From assembly GCF_014529535.1 (NCBI RefSeq), contig NW_023503329.1, positions 3,256,130 to 3,320,129 on the forward strand: a DNA stretch of 64,000 nucleotides, written 5' to 3'. This stretch comes from Bradysia coprophila (Eukaryota > Arthropoda > Insecta > Diptera > Sciaridae). Positions 39,171-52,241 of the stretch are shown here, piece by piece; position 1 is the first letter of the stretch, and each line of letters starts with the position of its first letter. The notes below the pieces were generated by a model, which saw only the letters and a list, made by a program, of their open reading frames with translations, made no database searches and had not been told where the DNA came from. Both the position numbers and the translations under genes were made by a program.

Positions 39171-41774
39171 TTTTGTGTTTTTATTGTTTTCGAAGCTATA
39201 CGCATTCAAAAACCACTCTCATGAACCATAAGTAGTCATTTCCGATAAATTTAATCAAAATTGAATGTAAGTAATTGGATCCGCACTAATCTTCACGTGA
39301 CTAACACCACATTATACACAAGATGTGCGCGCCGCATTGTTTCAGTGCAGGAGTTTTAAAGAAAAACAAAAACCACTAAAACAAAACACAAGAGCATTAA
39401 CACCAATTGAGGGCCTGCACCGGCATTTTAACTGTTAGCATTTCAATTTTATGTTTTCATGTACTCATTTGCCGGTTGAATCTATATTATTTCTTTAACG
39501 GATCAATAGACATTTACATAACAACAGATGATAAGTTGAAAAGTTGAAAAGTCGAGTTTTCGTGTGAATTTTGTTGAGCCGAGGCAGAGCCGAGTTTTGA
39601 ATTTGATTGTACATTCTAAGGCCGTCAAAGTTCAGGCAATTCGATGAAAAGAACGATTTTCGACCCACAAGCACGTAAAATAAATTCATAAAATTGCGAC
39701 ATCTACGTATATGAACGTTAAGAGACTTTCGTCGGCGCACATGTCTAAGCAAATATTAAATGAAATCTTCCAAATATATTAAACATTATTGTATGGTACA
39801 CATAACATTGGTATATTGAACAACATGTAACAAATGTGGTCTATTTCGAATTCTTCATGCATCAGCCAGAGCGTACGAAATAGAAACAAGTGTTTTGAAT
39901 AACATCGAATAATTGAATGTGTAGTTACAAAAAGAATAAAAAAATATGTTCGCCTGCGTTATTGTTATTATAAATATATATCCGCAATATATAGCGAATG
40001 TACGATCATTTTTTCGTCATTTTGAAAACATCCAAAGAATCGAGTTTTAGTTCATCAAAAATTGACAATACTCTTTCATCATTAGACCTTCATATCGTTT
40101 TACTAACCAAACTAATATTTTGCTTTTTGTTTTCTATTTCTATTTCTTTTTCAGAAACTAAACACCACTTGACACATAAATAATTCATGTCGACTAACAG
40201 CCGAATTCAATATTCATCTCTGTACATAACTATTTCCTTCACTTTTTTTTCGAATGAAAACAACGCTTAAAAACATTGACTCTATTACTTTTGACTCGGT
40301 GTCGCCGGGTGTATACCACCCCAAACTGAGTGCATAACATTTCGATTATAAGATAAATAATAGTTGTTAAGATTTTAAAAACAATCACCATAAAAATTAG
40401 TTTAATGTAGAATTTATCTATACGAAGCAATTAAACATTCACGGCATCATCATTCACATTTTACTAAATGAAAATGTTATAAGTTCATTAAAGAGTTAAC
40501 GAATTTATAGTTTGTATAGTCAAAGTGCATTTAAACATTTCAAAGTGTTTGTATTTAGTTAACGTTTCCATTTCTACTTAAATTTACTAAGATGTTGCTA
40601 CGAGTTATAAAGCTGGCAATGATATTTTAGATGTAAAAGGTTTTTTTTTTCGAATGAAATGGAATGAAATTTGAGACAAATTCTGTATTAGGATGTTTGT
40701 CGATTCTGTATTTTAAATTTTATTCTCTTTGTTGTATAAATAAAAACAGAAGCTTTTAATTGTGTAAAATCGATTGATTGAATGAAATAAAGAAAATTTT
40801 ATTTTCTCAATTGCTTTTTCTCTTACTCGAAAACCAGAAGTAAGAAAACAAGAAACAAGAATGATAAATGGTAAGTGGGTCGTTGAATCAATTCAAATCG
40901 AAGTAAAACAACAACGACTGAAGGACCTGAAGGTATTCTCGAACTTTTAGTCATCAGTTATTGACATCGTGTTCTCTTATATAGCACAAAACTAATCATA
41001 TAAAAGAGTATTAAGTAAAGAAAATGTACTTGTTTTCACGCATTGTAAACAATGGAAGTAATAGATTTAATAATTATATGGTGATGCCAGCAAATATTTG
41101 ATATTTCTCAACTAGCAACTATCAAAAATTCGACCAATAAATGGGTAAGTAGTCAAAACAAAAATCAGCCGAAGCAGAACTCTCGAACGGTACCACTGAA
41201 TGAACGAAAAATTATATGAACGACTGCTTCAAAAATTGGTTCACTGCTATTTAGATGTATAACAGCCGAATAGTCGGAAGTGTTGCCAGATAAGCATTGG
41301 GTTTTTAGTTTCGGGAGTTCGAAATTTGGTCAGGACAATTTTTTTATTTACGACAGAATCTACGGTTAATCGTTCAAAATGAGTGACAAAAAGTATATAC
41401 GAAAATCTATTTCATCACTCAAATGATGCAAGAATAAGACCACTTTTCGCAGCGCCGTTGCAGAAATGTGGCTTTTTGAGCACCAGTCTTGAGGCTAATA
41501 AATATATCACTGACACTGTTCGTTGTTGTTTATTTGAACTACAATTGCAACGCCTCAATTAGCCGATAAGTATGTTTTTGTTGTGAAGTAATATAGGACG
41601 ATAACACATATTAGAACCTAGCATCAAAGTATTAAATCGATTAATGACGTAGAAAGCTCACAATAATAAATCATATAACACAGGCGAATGTTGAAAAATC
41701 TACTGACTTTGGTTTGGCATTCGCTTCTTCATACAAACAAGAACCGAGCAGAGCGGTTTCATAGTTGAATCATA

Positions 41775-41985
41775 CAGTCAGAGTCAGTGAAATTTCAGCA
41801 TGAATTTGCTTCAGCTGTTTTTCAGCTGATACACACATACAATTAAAACCGTTTATACGGTTGAAGCTGCTACAGACACGCGCGTGGAAGTGGTAAAACC
41901 GTACAAAACATTTTTGATTGTTTGTATGGATGAGCTGAAAAACAGCTGAAGCAAATTCATGCTGAAGTTTCACTGCCTCTAGCTG
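41775..41985. mobile_element. 211-bp Tc1/mariner-type MITE, full copy
   Basis: The two arms of about 70 bp are inverted copies. The left begins CAGTCAGAGTCAGTGAAATT and continues through CAGCATGAATTTGCTTCAGC. The right ends with GAAGTTTCACTGCCTCTAGC then TG. TA dinucleotides flank the element on both sides (41773-41774, 41986-41987), as expected for Tc1/mariner insertion. Other copies are at 60134-60323, 17581-17712 and 17984-18115. It is non-coding; open frames across it are by-products of the repeat. Confidence 0.8.
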
Positions 41986-43305
41986 TAGTTAATTTTCAAC
42001 ATATTACTCTGTTTATTACACAATTTCCCTGAGATTAGACTGAAATGAAAATATTTCCAACAAAGACTAAGACTTTATGAGAATGACAAAAATGTGCTAC
42101 CCAAAATTTTTAGCTCCAAGATGTTACTCTATAGGAATCACAAATGTCATAAATACAAACTGAAACAAATACTATCTGAATGACGTCAACCTAAAACGCA
42201 GACCTACGTAGAGTGTGTTTCTATGGTTAGAATTATAAATAAAATATTTTCCAAATAAAAAGTGGGAAGCAAATTTCTTGTGAAAGCCCTTCTGAAATCG
42301 GTTGTTTAAACGACAAATAAACCAATACCAGCCGAAAAGTCTAGAGATTCATATCGCTCAGTCACGTAAGTGATTAAAATGGTAAGGTGTGAAGTTAAGA
42401 AAAAGCATCAGCACATGCTGTTCTTAAGTGTTTCAATAAACGATACACGATTACCAATCATGTAATCGTTCGTTGTATTACAATTGCAATCATGATTCAA
42501 GTTTTTATCAGTGAAAGGTAACGAGATAGGAAAGTGGTTGCAGCTATTGAAAGTTAGTTGCAACCACTTTCCTAAACATACAATTCGAAAATGGGGTAGC
42601 TGTTTTGAAAGCTAATCTCTGTGTCCTTTTTTCCATGGTTATGGACATTAGTACTGCTGTATTGTAGGATTGATAAAATTTGAATCAAATTCCGGAGTCT
42701 GTATCCGTTATGGTTATCAAATAAACTTGAGTGAACAAAGAACTTAAAAAACTCTTTGAGGACTTCCAACTTCAAAAGATTTTCTTGCAGATTTATGAGA
42801 ATTTTCCTCTGAATTGTCAACGAATGTACTTTAAGATTTTCAAGATTCTTTTGTTTACCTGCTCTTCAATATGACTAACTTTTTCGTCTTATTTCGTGGG
42901 ATGGCTGAGAGGTCGTCTGCATTGTTGTGGTTCTTTCAACTCTAAATTTCGTTGTTGCAATATAAACCGAAGAACAAACAAACAAAATGTTTCGCTTAAG
43001 TTTGTATATCACGTTCATATTTCGATTCAACATGTTATAATGTGGTTTAGATGTGTACAGTTGTGCACGAGTCTGAGCTACATTATGCACAGTTGGTTTC
43101 CTCAATTTCAAATGTAAATTTTTGGAAATTATGGAAAATGCGTCCATCAAGAAATTAATTGAATTCGGATTTCGGACTGCATATTTGTACCGGTGGTTCT
43201 GGGGGTGATGCAATATTGACGGCCAGATGTAGGTAATGGGTTAAAGAAGACGGTAGGTGTTGACGGTATAGAAAATATGTGAACGCAAGCGAACAAGGGA
43301 CGAAA

Positions 43306-43388
43306 GTAAAAAAAATTCAACCGTGTGCGAAGTTTGCAGCCCGTGGCCGAAGGCCAGGGCGGCAATCGCACAGGTTGAATTTTTTTAC
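43306..43388. repeat. Strong foldback with GGCCGAAGGCC tip
   Basis: The left arm (GTAAAAAAAATTCAACCGTG, then TGCGA) is inverted at the right (TCGCACAGGTTGAATTTTTT, then TAC). The tip contains GCCCGTGGCCGAAGGCCAGGGCGGC, itself palindromic around GGCC. It is the clearest of the foldback loci. Confidence 0.75.
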
Positions 43389-43631
43389 GTCGTGCCATGT
43401 GATCCACACAACTTTTCATTAAAACAGCTACGAAAATTGTAATTTGAGCTTCCTTATAATGTTCCAACTGATGAAATTTATCGAAATAAGCTGAAATATG
43501 CGGGGGTCCAGGGGGCGGCAGCCTCCTGGTAAAAGAAAAATTTATAAATTATTGGCCACGTTCTTTTCTATCACAACAATCACAGTGATCACAACGACAC
43601 CAGACGGAACACATGTTGTTGCTGTCATTTA

Positions 43632-43769
43632 CTTTCGCATCCTCGTTTGAGGGGCGAAAGTACTTTCGCTCCTCTGTTGGGAGGCGAAAGTATTTTCGCA
43701 CCTCTTGTGATGTCGTGGCTAACTGAGAGTTGAATTTTTATACTTTCGCATCTCATTCGGGAAGCGAAA
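43632..43769. repeat. Cluster of CTTTCGC/GCGAAAG hairpins
   Basis: Two adjacent near-perfect hairpins occupy 43632-43660 and 43663-43690. Each has CTTTCGC at the left, GCGAAAG at the right and a CCTC/GAGG upper stem with a short loop. A half unit follows at 43693. A third, imperfect hairpin lies at 43743-43769 (CTTTCGCATCTC paired with GGGAAGCGAAAA). The loops and upper stems differ while pairing is kept. Confidence 0.65.
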
Positions 43770-44804
43770 ATTACAACTTTCGTAGTTGGTGTAATGAAAA
43801 AATATGTGGACGACCTCTTTAATCTGTCACATACGGCTATTCATCTGTTATCGATAACGATGACGAAAATAATGACAAGCTGGTAATCTGGTCCATTATG
43901 TAGTAAAATGCATATTAAAAAAATTGAAGTACAAGATTTCAAATCAACAGATTAAAAATGCTTTGATCGATGGAAGTAATAGACCCGAGAATAATATTGG
44001 TCATATGCTTGCCGTCTACAACAGGTTAAGTAAATCAAATCAATTGTCAGTTTGTCATCAATCAATATTTTGGTCGGTGCGGACTGATTTACGGTCGCTG
44101 GACATATATCAGGCTAACGTGTCTTCAGTTAAACCAAATCAATTTAATTATTTTTTAATTATTTTTATGATTAACTTGCCAATACTCTCAAAGAGAACAA
44201 GTGAGTGAGCCATGAATTAGTTTATTTAATTTCCAAATTTAATTTTTGTTTTGTTTCTTATGTACAAGATGTGCACTGAAGATGATGTAAATAAACATCG
44301 AAACGTTTGCTGAAAAAATATTGTTTCACTCAAAACAACTGGTCCAATCCAAAGAATATTCCCCAATTAAAAAAACAAATCAATTTAACTCTCTCAAGAG
44401 AATTCAAAATAAAGATGCAGACGACATCAATGAACGGCAAAATAATATCGCCGAATTTTCGATTTAAGTTTTTATTTTACTTTCTTGGAACAAATAATGG
44501 TGATGGACATAAGGTCACACAACTAAATATATTTAAGTTAAACAACAAACTGCCTTTATTATGTCTGTTATTGTTTTACCCAAAGAGTTTCCTATAATGT
44601 GACTGAACTACAACACACACATCATCATCAACAGGAGCAGCAGTAGCATTAAAAGTAACGAAAACAATTTTATTGAAATGCAACAACAAACAAAAGTTTA
44701 ATGAGAAATAAATTTGCTGCATTAACAATTTTGTAAATAGAATGAGTCGACACATTGCGTTCAATTCATATTCAATGAATTCCGATATGAATCACAACCG
44801 CATA

Positions 44805-44820
44805 GCACACACACACACAC
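44805..44820. repeat. CA dinucleotide microsatellite
   Basis: An uninterrupted run of about eight CA units. Confidence 0.75.
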
Positions 44821-45639
44821 ATACACAATGTTTTCCATTCAACAGCCAACAAACAAGTGATAGGGTTTTAAATTGCAAATATGTAGCGATGCATTTTCGA
44901 GTGCACAGTTACAAACTTCCAAGTAAACTTAATTCGTTACACTTTGTGAGTTGTAATGGAATAATTTTATAGATATTTTCCAGACGTCAAGAACCGTACA
45001 TTATGTCCCCCTTGATAATTGAACACCGCCAATGAATGTCTACTTCCGCAGATCACAGGTAAGATTACAATAATACAACACCGTTCGTTTTAATGGTATG
45101 AGTTTAACCGAAGCATTTGTTCACATATACATCCACTAGTTTAGTGCAGTGAAAACTATAACGGCTAAATTTTCGTGTGGTGCTACATGCAAGAAAATAA
45201 TGTATGTCCTCTTCATAGGGACGCGCACCTTTACGTGTTGACTTAACAATTTGCGTACAAGATATACATAAAATGAACAGCAAATCTTTTCATGCGACTA
45301 GTCTTTCTATGCTGGTCTGATTAAAAACGGGGAATCGGTTACAGTGTAACAATAATATCATCTTCAAAACTTTTCCCTGAATATCTACGCAAGTTCCAGA
45401 TTCGCTTCGCGGTACGCGTTCAAATTTGAACTTTAAAATAGCAATTTTTACCACCTATCCAGTCTCATGAATAATTCATAAATGACGAAATGACTGCCAA
45501 ACTCGACTGTGACTCATGCTGTCAACTTAACATCTCAGAAAACCGTTCCTATTAAAACCGGCTGTACATACGCATCATGGTGTCAATTCGTAATGAACAA
45601 ACCGGCACAGAAATTTGAGAAGAAAGTCGATAAAGTTAG

Positions 45640-46290
45640 CTGAGAACTCGCCAAAATTAGCTGAACATTCGCTAAAATTAGCTGAGTATTCCTAAAGTTT
45701 GATGTGTATTCACTAAAATTAGCTATGCTTTTGCTAGAATTAGCTAAGCATTCGCTAGAATTAGCTAAGCATTCGCTAGAATTAGCTAAGCATTCGCTAG
45801 AATAAGCTAAACATTCGCTAGAATTAGCTAAGCATTCGCTAGAATTAGCTAAGCATTCGCTAGAATTAGCTAAGCATTCGCTAGAATTAGCTAAGCATTC
45901 GCTAGAATTAGCTAAGCATTCGCTAGAATTAGTTAAGTATTCGCTAGAATTAGCTAAACATTCGCTATAATTAGCTAAACATTCGCTATAATTAGCTAAC
46001 CATTCGCTAGAATTAGCTAAGCATTCGCTAGAATTAGCTAAACATTCGCTATAATTAGCTAAGCATTCGCTAGAATTAGCTAAGCATTCGCTAGAATTAG
46101 CTAAACATTCGCTATAATTAGCTAAGCATTCGCTAGAATTAGCTAAGCATTCGCTAGAATTAGCTGAAAATCCGCAAAACTTAGAATTCGATAAAATTAG
46201 CTGTATATTCGCTAAAGTTCGCTGAAATTAACTGAGCATCCGCTAAAATTAGCTAATAATTCGGTAAAATTAACTTAAAATTCGATAAAG
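45640..46290. repeat. 21-bp minisatellite
   Basis: The unit CATTCGCTAGAATTAGCTAA(G) is repeated about 30 times. The core at 45720-46170 is nearly uniform, and the units at both edges are more diverged (for example CGCTAAAATTAGCTGA). A recurring variant reads GCTATAATTAGCTAA. The period is 21 bp, so one frame reads SLELAKH over and over, but the TATAATTA variant puts stops in it and no start codon exists. Confidence 0.92.
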
Positions 46291-47283
46291 AATTTTTATG
46301 ACCTGTGGAGTTTACACAAATTTATTCTCGAATGCTGGATGCTTCTAAATAAAATTTATTTTTTACGACAACGCGTATACGAGAATTAATGTTTGCAAAC
46401 AAAACCGCTTCGGGTAGACTCAACAATTGGCACCACACTAATAAGTGTTACGAGAATATCATATGGAATGGAAACATGATCGGACCACTAAATGAACGAA
46501 AAAGAGAAGACAACAAGAAATAAAATAAAATTTTTATTCATTCTGTAAACACGTATAAAATATCCAGTCAAGACTCTTGGTAACAGACGAAAAACCACAC
46601 TAATGCAATTTACTGTAAAACAGAATTTCAACACAAATGGTTGTTTATTTGAACTAAACGAAAAATTATCCGACATAAAAGAAGAAGTCGAATTGAATTT
46701 AAATACGAAACGAATAGTTGAAACTGTTGTAACATTACCAAAACAAAAATGCTTGAAGATTTCCATCATAAATTCGTAAAGCAATTGTTCGGAAGTGAAA
46801 AGTGACGCTACGTTGTACGAATAGCGTATGAGTGCAAATCTTTAAAATCAAAAGTTAAAGTTTTTTTTTGTTGATGTTTTCGAACTCCGACGAACAATGT
46901 GCGTTGATGACGTGATGCGAAATAACCATTAAATACAAACGTTGTTGAACGCTGGTGAACGCAATTTGAATTTGTTTTTAAGAAAGGAGTCTACGCGACA
47001 TTTAATTGTCCTCTTTATGGGTGATACATCGACTGATTTGATTTTTTGTTTATTTATTTAACTAGAAACGTGTTGAGTCACAAACATAAATAATTCAAAC
47101 GGGAAAAAATCGAACATTTTTCGCACGAACTGTGAATCTCTGAACGGCATTACAAATGAAATGTTATTGAAATTGTTTTAACATTACGGCGCGGTGGTTA
47201 TACGCTTAAATCTATTAAGCCGAGAGAGTGGAACAATAAAAAACAATCTTTTTAGGATTCAATTCGATAAAAACACAAGCACA

Positions 47284-50200
47284 ATGAAATCAGTTGAAAG
47301 AATATTGATGTGGTTCGGGATGTACGTTCTTTTGTCAAATAAACACTTGGTAATGCTACAAAAACATGGACCGAATGCTGTTAGGATAAACAAATGTTGT
47401 GAAAAGAATGAAATATTAATAGATCTTCGATGTACGGAGGTGAATCGAACGGCAGGTGAGTTTTGTGAAATAGAATTTAGAAAAAATAAAGGGGAACCGT
47501 TTACGCAATGTTGTGCTTAGGAGGTGTGCTTAATGAGAATCAACAAGTATATGGGATATTTACACGCGGCGAGTTATTCAATCATTATTTAATCAGCATT
47601 TTGTCTGTTTATTTATAGGAATAGATATTGCAGCGGGTATTTGAGTTTTTTGGGATCAATCGAACCTCAGAGTAGCGGAGAGTTCTTGGAGGGAATATTT
47701 TTCTGATATTTCCGGCGTAATCTCAAAGTTAAACACAAGATTTAAGGGATCTTTGAGGTCTAGATGTTCGTAACTGACATCAATGTCGATAAATCGATTT
47801 TAAAATTTATTTCCTAATCCTAACCCTCTATTCATATTCCAAATCTCCGTATCCATATACCAGCCCGAAAAATTTCTAATCTTTAGAAGAATCGAATCCC
47901 ATTTCGGGAGATAATGAAACTCGTCCCAATGAATCGAAAAAATCTCCTCAGTTTCCATCCTATAGGTTCAGTTGTTCTTTAGAAATCATCAACGGTTTAG
48001 TATGATTAAATTCGTCAATATACATTTTCCCAGCCTAATTCCTTTCAATAACCTTACCAATAAAATCATCAAACAAGAGGCTATTCCATGAACCGGATAA
48101 ATGTGAACGAAAACCAAAAAAAAAGTTATGACGATTTGGTGAAATATGTTGAACCGAAATGTATTTTATTAATGCGTCAGTATCCCATTCAATTGCATTT
48201 TTCATTAAAACATTGACAAATATTCAACCATTTCGTATTTATCAAATTCATCTACTGGTCGGATAAACTATTTTTTGTCATCAATTTATTCCAACGGTCC
48301 TACATTCCATAAAAAAGATAAAAAACTGAAATTCGAATAGTAACAAAACAAAAACGTTGAAAATTGAAATAAAAATAATCGACGACAATTTCAAGTGATT
48401 GAAAAGCAATCACCATTACGATTTGAAAACGAGAATGGAAGGGAAAAAAGAAACTATCATCAACAAAGTGATACAGTTGGTGGTTTTATATGTACAATGC
48501 ATACCCTCCATATACCATAACAATCTTCTCACCATAATACCATTTGAAAGTGATAATACAATTAGATAAATGATCGAAAGAATGAACGTAAAACAGAGTT
48601 TTGTCTAAAATCGAACACAGAAATAGAAAAACCCATAAAAGAAAATAAATTCTTATCTAAATAAAACGAGGAAAAAAAAAGAAATGTTTTTGATTGGTAT
48701 ATACTACACCAGAAAATAGAAAAAAAAAGTCTGTAGACATAGTATAGAGACCAGAAGAACACCAATGTGTAAGACGATAAGTTCGAAAGTGAAGTTAATT
48801 TTTCGACGGTATACATTAATGTTGTTAATCTCTCCATACTACCGTTGGAAACTAATTTATTTTCGTTTATTTATTTATTTTTAAAATGTAATAGGGCTCT
48901 GGCAACCATTCTTCACTGGCTATGATGGCAGAGAAAATGTTCAAGTTGACGAATTTTGGTTCGCCATCGGAGTACCAGATTGTGGACCGATGCAAATGTG
49001 GCCCGTTTATCATTATCAGAAGGTATGCTCGGTCGAAAACAGCGGATGTTCTTCTATTTAATTCGCATCATTTTGAAACAGAGTCAAGACAAATTACATT
49101 TATTACCCGATGGTAAACTGAGACATTACATTAAAAATCCAGACGATGAGGACGATTTGTATGAGAAACATATCGAAAAGGATGAGTCTCCTCTATACTA
49201 CGACTACGAACAAGGGCAGTATTGCATGGATAAGGTAAATATTTTTAGAATCGAAAGATCAATACCACACACTTTGATAGCGAGTCTGTGAAGTAAGGTC
49301 AAGAAAAAAACGAGCTCTGGCTGCAAACTGTGCCATATATTCTTGCAACAAACTGGCATAGTATATGTCATACATTAATGCTTTGTCCAGTAGTCGGCAA
49401 GGAGATGAACTAAAATGTATATAACTTACAGCCAAGACTGAATGATACGTACAACAAACCTATTTTTTGTACGAGTACCTGGTACAATGAGAGTTCTATC
49501 TCTAAGAAAAATGGATAGTTTGCAGCCAAAGCAATTTTTTGTCAGGTTAAAAAGCTTTTCACTGCTAAAAAGCTAAACTTTGTGGAATAAAGTCTGTCCA
49601 AGACATTCCATTCTGTTTAAGTGATCAGCACAATTTCATTGAAATTTATCGCTCAATTCAGGCTATTTCAACAACCAAGTCCGAAAGTGTTGCTCAATTT
49701 GCTATGGTCTGTTCGCCGGAAAAAGTGATTCATTGGACCGACACTGACTTTCTGTTACGCAAAATTATCAATTCCGTTTGTCATGGCATATCCATCAGCA
49801 TTTTGATGATTGTAGCAGTCATCTATTTCGTACTACCAACGCTGAGGTAACTTTTTCGGTATCGTTTTACTTGGCGTTTGATTTTACCTTTTTTTTGTTT
49901 TATCAGAGATCTAGTCGGCAACATAATCACAACGATAACAATTTGCCTGATCGTAAGCCAAGCAGCTAATTTGGTTAGAATTTTTACGGAATTTAGCAGT
50001 CACGTCAGTTTTATGGTTGCTGATATCGTTCTGTATGTGGCCCTATTGGGTGCATTCTTCTGGCTGAACAGTTTAGGCTATTACATTTGGCGCACGTTTA
50101 GGTACGTATAGTGACTGGATTGACCAATATCAGTATGAAGTACGGTTTTACATCTCATCAGATCGCGAAATGTTTTCCTGAGAGTGACTGACGGACGAAA

Positions 50201-50870
50201 ATATTGTTGGTATTCGGGGTATGCTTGGACGGCCACTGGATGTATGGCATGCTTTGCGGTATTTGCTCATTTCTATTTGGACTCTGTCCATTCGAAAAAG
50301 AGATTTATGGTGGCCGATCAGGAAACAATCGGTAAAGGACAATCGGCTTTTCTGAGACGGGAATTTGTTCTCTAATTAACCAAGAAAATCAATTTGTCAA
50401 TTTAGGATGGCTTGGCATTGTCATATTCTTTACGCCAATTGCATGCACAATTATCATTGACATTTTCTTCTACGTAACAACTATGCAAATAATCAATCGA
50501 ATGAACACATATGGACGAATCCATCACAAACTGAAATCGAGGTACCGGCATTTCTTTAACGGATGTTAATTTGATCATTTCATTGACACTGAGACTTTTT
50601 TTTAATTTCAGTTTCGTCATGTTCTCACTACTGCTTCTCGTCATGTCAGTGTCATGGCTGTTCTTGATTTTGTCTTGGATTGACTACGACGGTCTACTCT
50701 ACGCTCACATAATCGTCAATTCTGTACAGGCTCCGTTTATATTGTACATCTGTGTGTTACGGCAGAAACATGTGAAATTTTTGCTGAAGAAAACGTGCTG
50801 TTACAATGAGCCGCCATCGGCGTCAGATTGGGGAGATGAAATGACTTACATGAATGGGGGCGATTATTGA
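47284..50870 (+). CDS. mthl: Methuselah-like GPCR B (seven transmembrane)
   Basis: This is a second methuselah-family receptor. Eight exons (47284-47455, 48895-49022, 49082-49234, 49662-49846, 49907-50101, 50162-50331, 50406-50541, 50612-50870) join in frame to 465 aa. One intron (49023-49081) is only 59 bp. The ectodomain has the methuselah pattern: an early KCC, IGVPDCGPM, LLPDGKLRHY, GQYCMDK and VCSPEK. Helices follow as TM1 in exon 4, TM2-TM3 in exon 5, TM4 in exon 6, TM5 in exon 7, and TM6-TM7 in exon 8, with the tail ending MTYMNGGDY. I chose the ATG at 47284 because a hydrophobic, signal-like segment follows. An in-frame ATG at 47194 is possible. Three intron positions and phases (after TM3, TM4 and TM5) are shared with receptor A, so the two are paralogues. 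Confidence 0.92.
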
Positions 50871-52241
50871 TGACTAAAGACTTTTATGGACTTAAATACG
50901 GACTTATCATTCCCTCCATGTACAAAAATATGAAAATCATAGAATTTTAGTAAAAATACAGATTGCCTGCCTGCCTCTTAATCTCAATAGATTGATATTT
51001 AAATTAACAAAAAATTTTATATTTTCGTTTGTAAGGAGAAATACAAAGAAAAACTTTTTTTAAACCAAAATTTTAGTGAAATTCTGAATTCCGCGCATAT
51101 ACCAATACCACGCATATACAGAACGGTATTTTTTTATTTAAATGTGACAATAAGAAAGAGTGTTTCATTGTCTGGCAGTTTGATTGGTTTGAAGTACCGT
51201 CAGTTTCTGTTACCAGAGAAGTAACAGTTTTAAAAAAAAAACAGTCTGGCAAGAACAGTTGCCTCGAAATTCTTGAAAATCCAATTGTTCAACTGTTGCA
51301 AACTGAAAACCCGAAATGACAGTGAATGTCTGATTGTCAGATAACACTTCAATATTACTGTTAGCTTCGGGGGCTATTGAACAAAAGTTTTTACTCCACT
51401 CAATCAACCTAATTTCAGCTGACAGAAAGACATGTGAAACCTTACGTCTCACTTCCTCAATTGCTTAAAATAATACTTCCAAAAAGACATTTCCCAAATA
51501 AAATTTTTTCGGTTCATGCATATCTCTCCTCAGTTAACGTTGCAATTCTTTTAGTTATTCTGACTGACTCTCGAAGTTCAGTGCCATACTTGATCGAATG
51601 GATACCACATCCTTTTTCGATGAACTTTGGTAGTAAAGTCCAATGCGCCTTCAGTTATAACAGAACTTTGGGGTGGGTTATTGGGAGTGAGCAGAGATTG
51701 TCAACGGTCAATTTAAACAACTCTAAATGGAAGAAAAATGCCCTAGCCTTTAGAGCAGAAAATTTTGATTAGATTGCAATAGCATATTTAGGCTGCTCCT
51801 ACAAAAATTGATTGATAGTTGGCAGGACGATAATTCAGCAAAATACATTTCTACATTTCTTTTGTTGTTACTGTCCAATGAATTTTTTCCGTAAAAAAGA
51901 GGACATTCTTAAGAAGTCTCACGTTCGGTGTATTAAGACAACGGACAAATTCACGAACTTTAACCCAATGCACTCATTGTAAAAGCTAGAACTTAAAAAC
52001 CTCCCCGTTTATAATCTCACAATTTTTTCAATTTCTTTGAATTCACTAAATTTCACTAACGTTCCATATCAGATCCGACAATTTCCAAACAAACTCTCTA
52101 AAGTCATTCCGTCGATAAATTCTCTTCAAAAATGTCTTAAAATTCCCCTAGGGACACTGCACTCTTATTATTGTCGTAACAGCACATTTGATTTATGACA
52201 ATCATTCTCAAAAAACGAAAAGAAAAATCGTTTCAACTCAC

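Larger units (their letters stand above)
39171..47283. other. Repeat-bearing spacer between the two receptor genes
   Basis: No gene is supported here. The stretch contains a mariner-like MITE (41775-41985), a strong foldback (43306-43388), a cluster of CTTTCGC/GCGAAAG hairpins (43632-43769), a CA microsatellite (44805-44820) and a 21-bp minisatellite (about 45640-46290). Open frames at 42875-43213 and 43924-44208 show no recognisable domain. Confidence 0.6.
15755..52241 (-). other. 36.5-kb intron 4 of aquarius with three nested genes
   Basis: The donor is at 52241-52240 (CAG/GTGAGT, minus strand) and the acceptor at 15756-15755 (TTTTGCAG). Exon 4 ends and exon 5 begins in phase 0, and the joined protein reads [15 protein letters not shown] as in the aquarius family. 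The intron contains, on the opposite strand, an odorant-binding protein gene and two methuselah-like receptor genes, all intact. Between them are MITEs, tandem repeats and long AT-rich DNA. At 50871-52241, upstream of the acceptor side of the exon 4 cluster, I see no gene. Confidence 0.92.

Noticed and set aside
41770..41973. Open frame similar to the one at 60192-60374 (shared FASAVFQLIHTNNQ)
   Set aside because: The similarity comes from two copies of the same non-coding mariner-type MITE, not from a gene family.
45640..46290. Heptad-coding frame (SLELAKH repeated) or CRISPR-like array
   Set aside because: Units are directly adjacent with no spacers, so it is not CRISPR. The protein frame has no start codon and is interrupted by stops in the TATAATTA variants.
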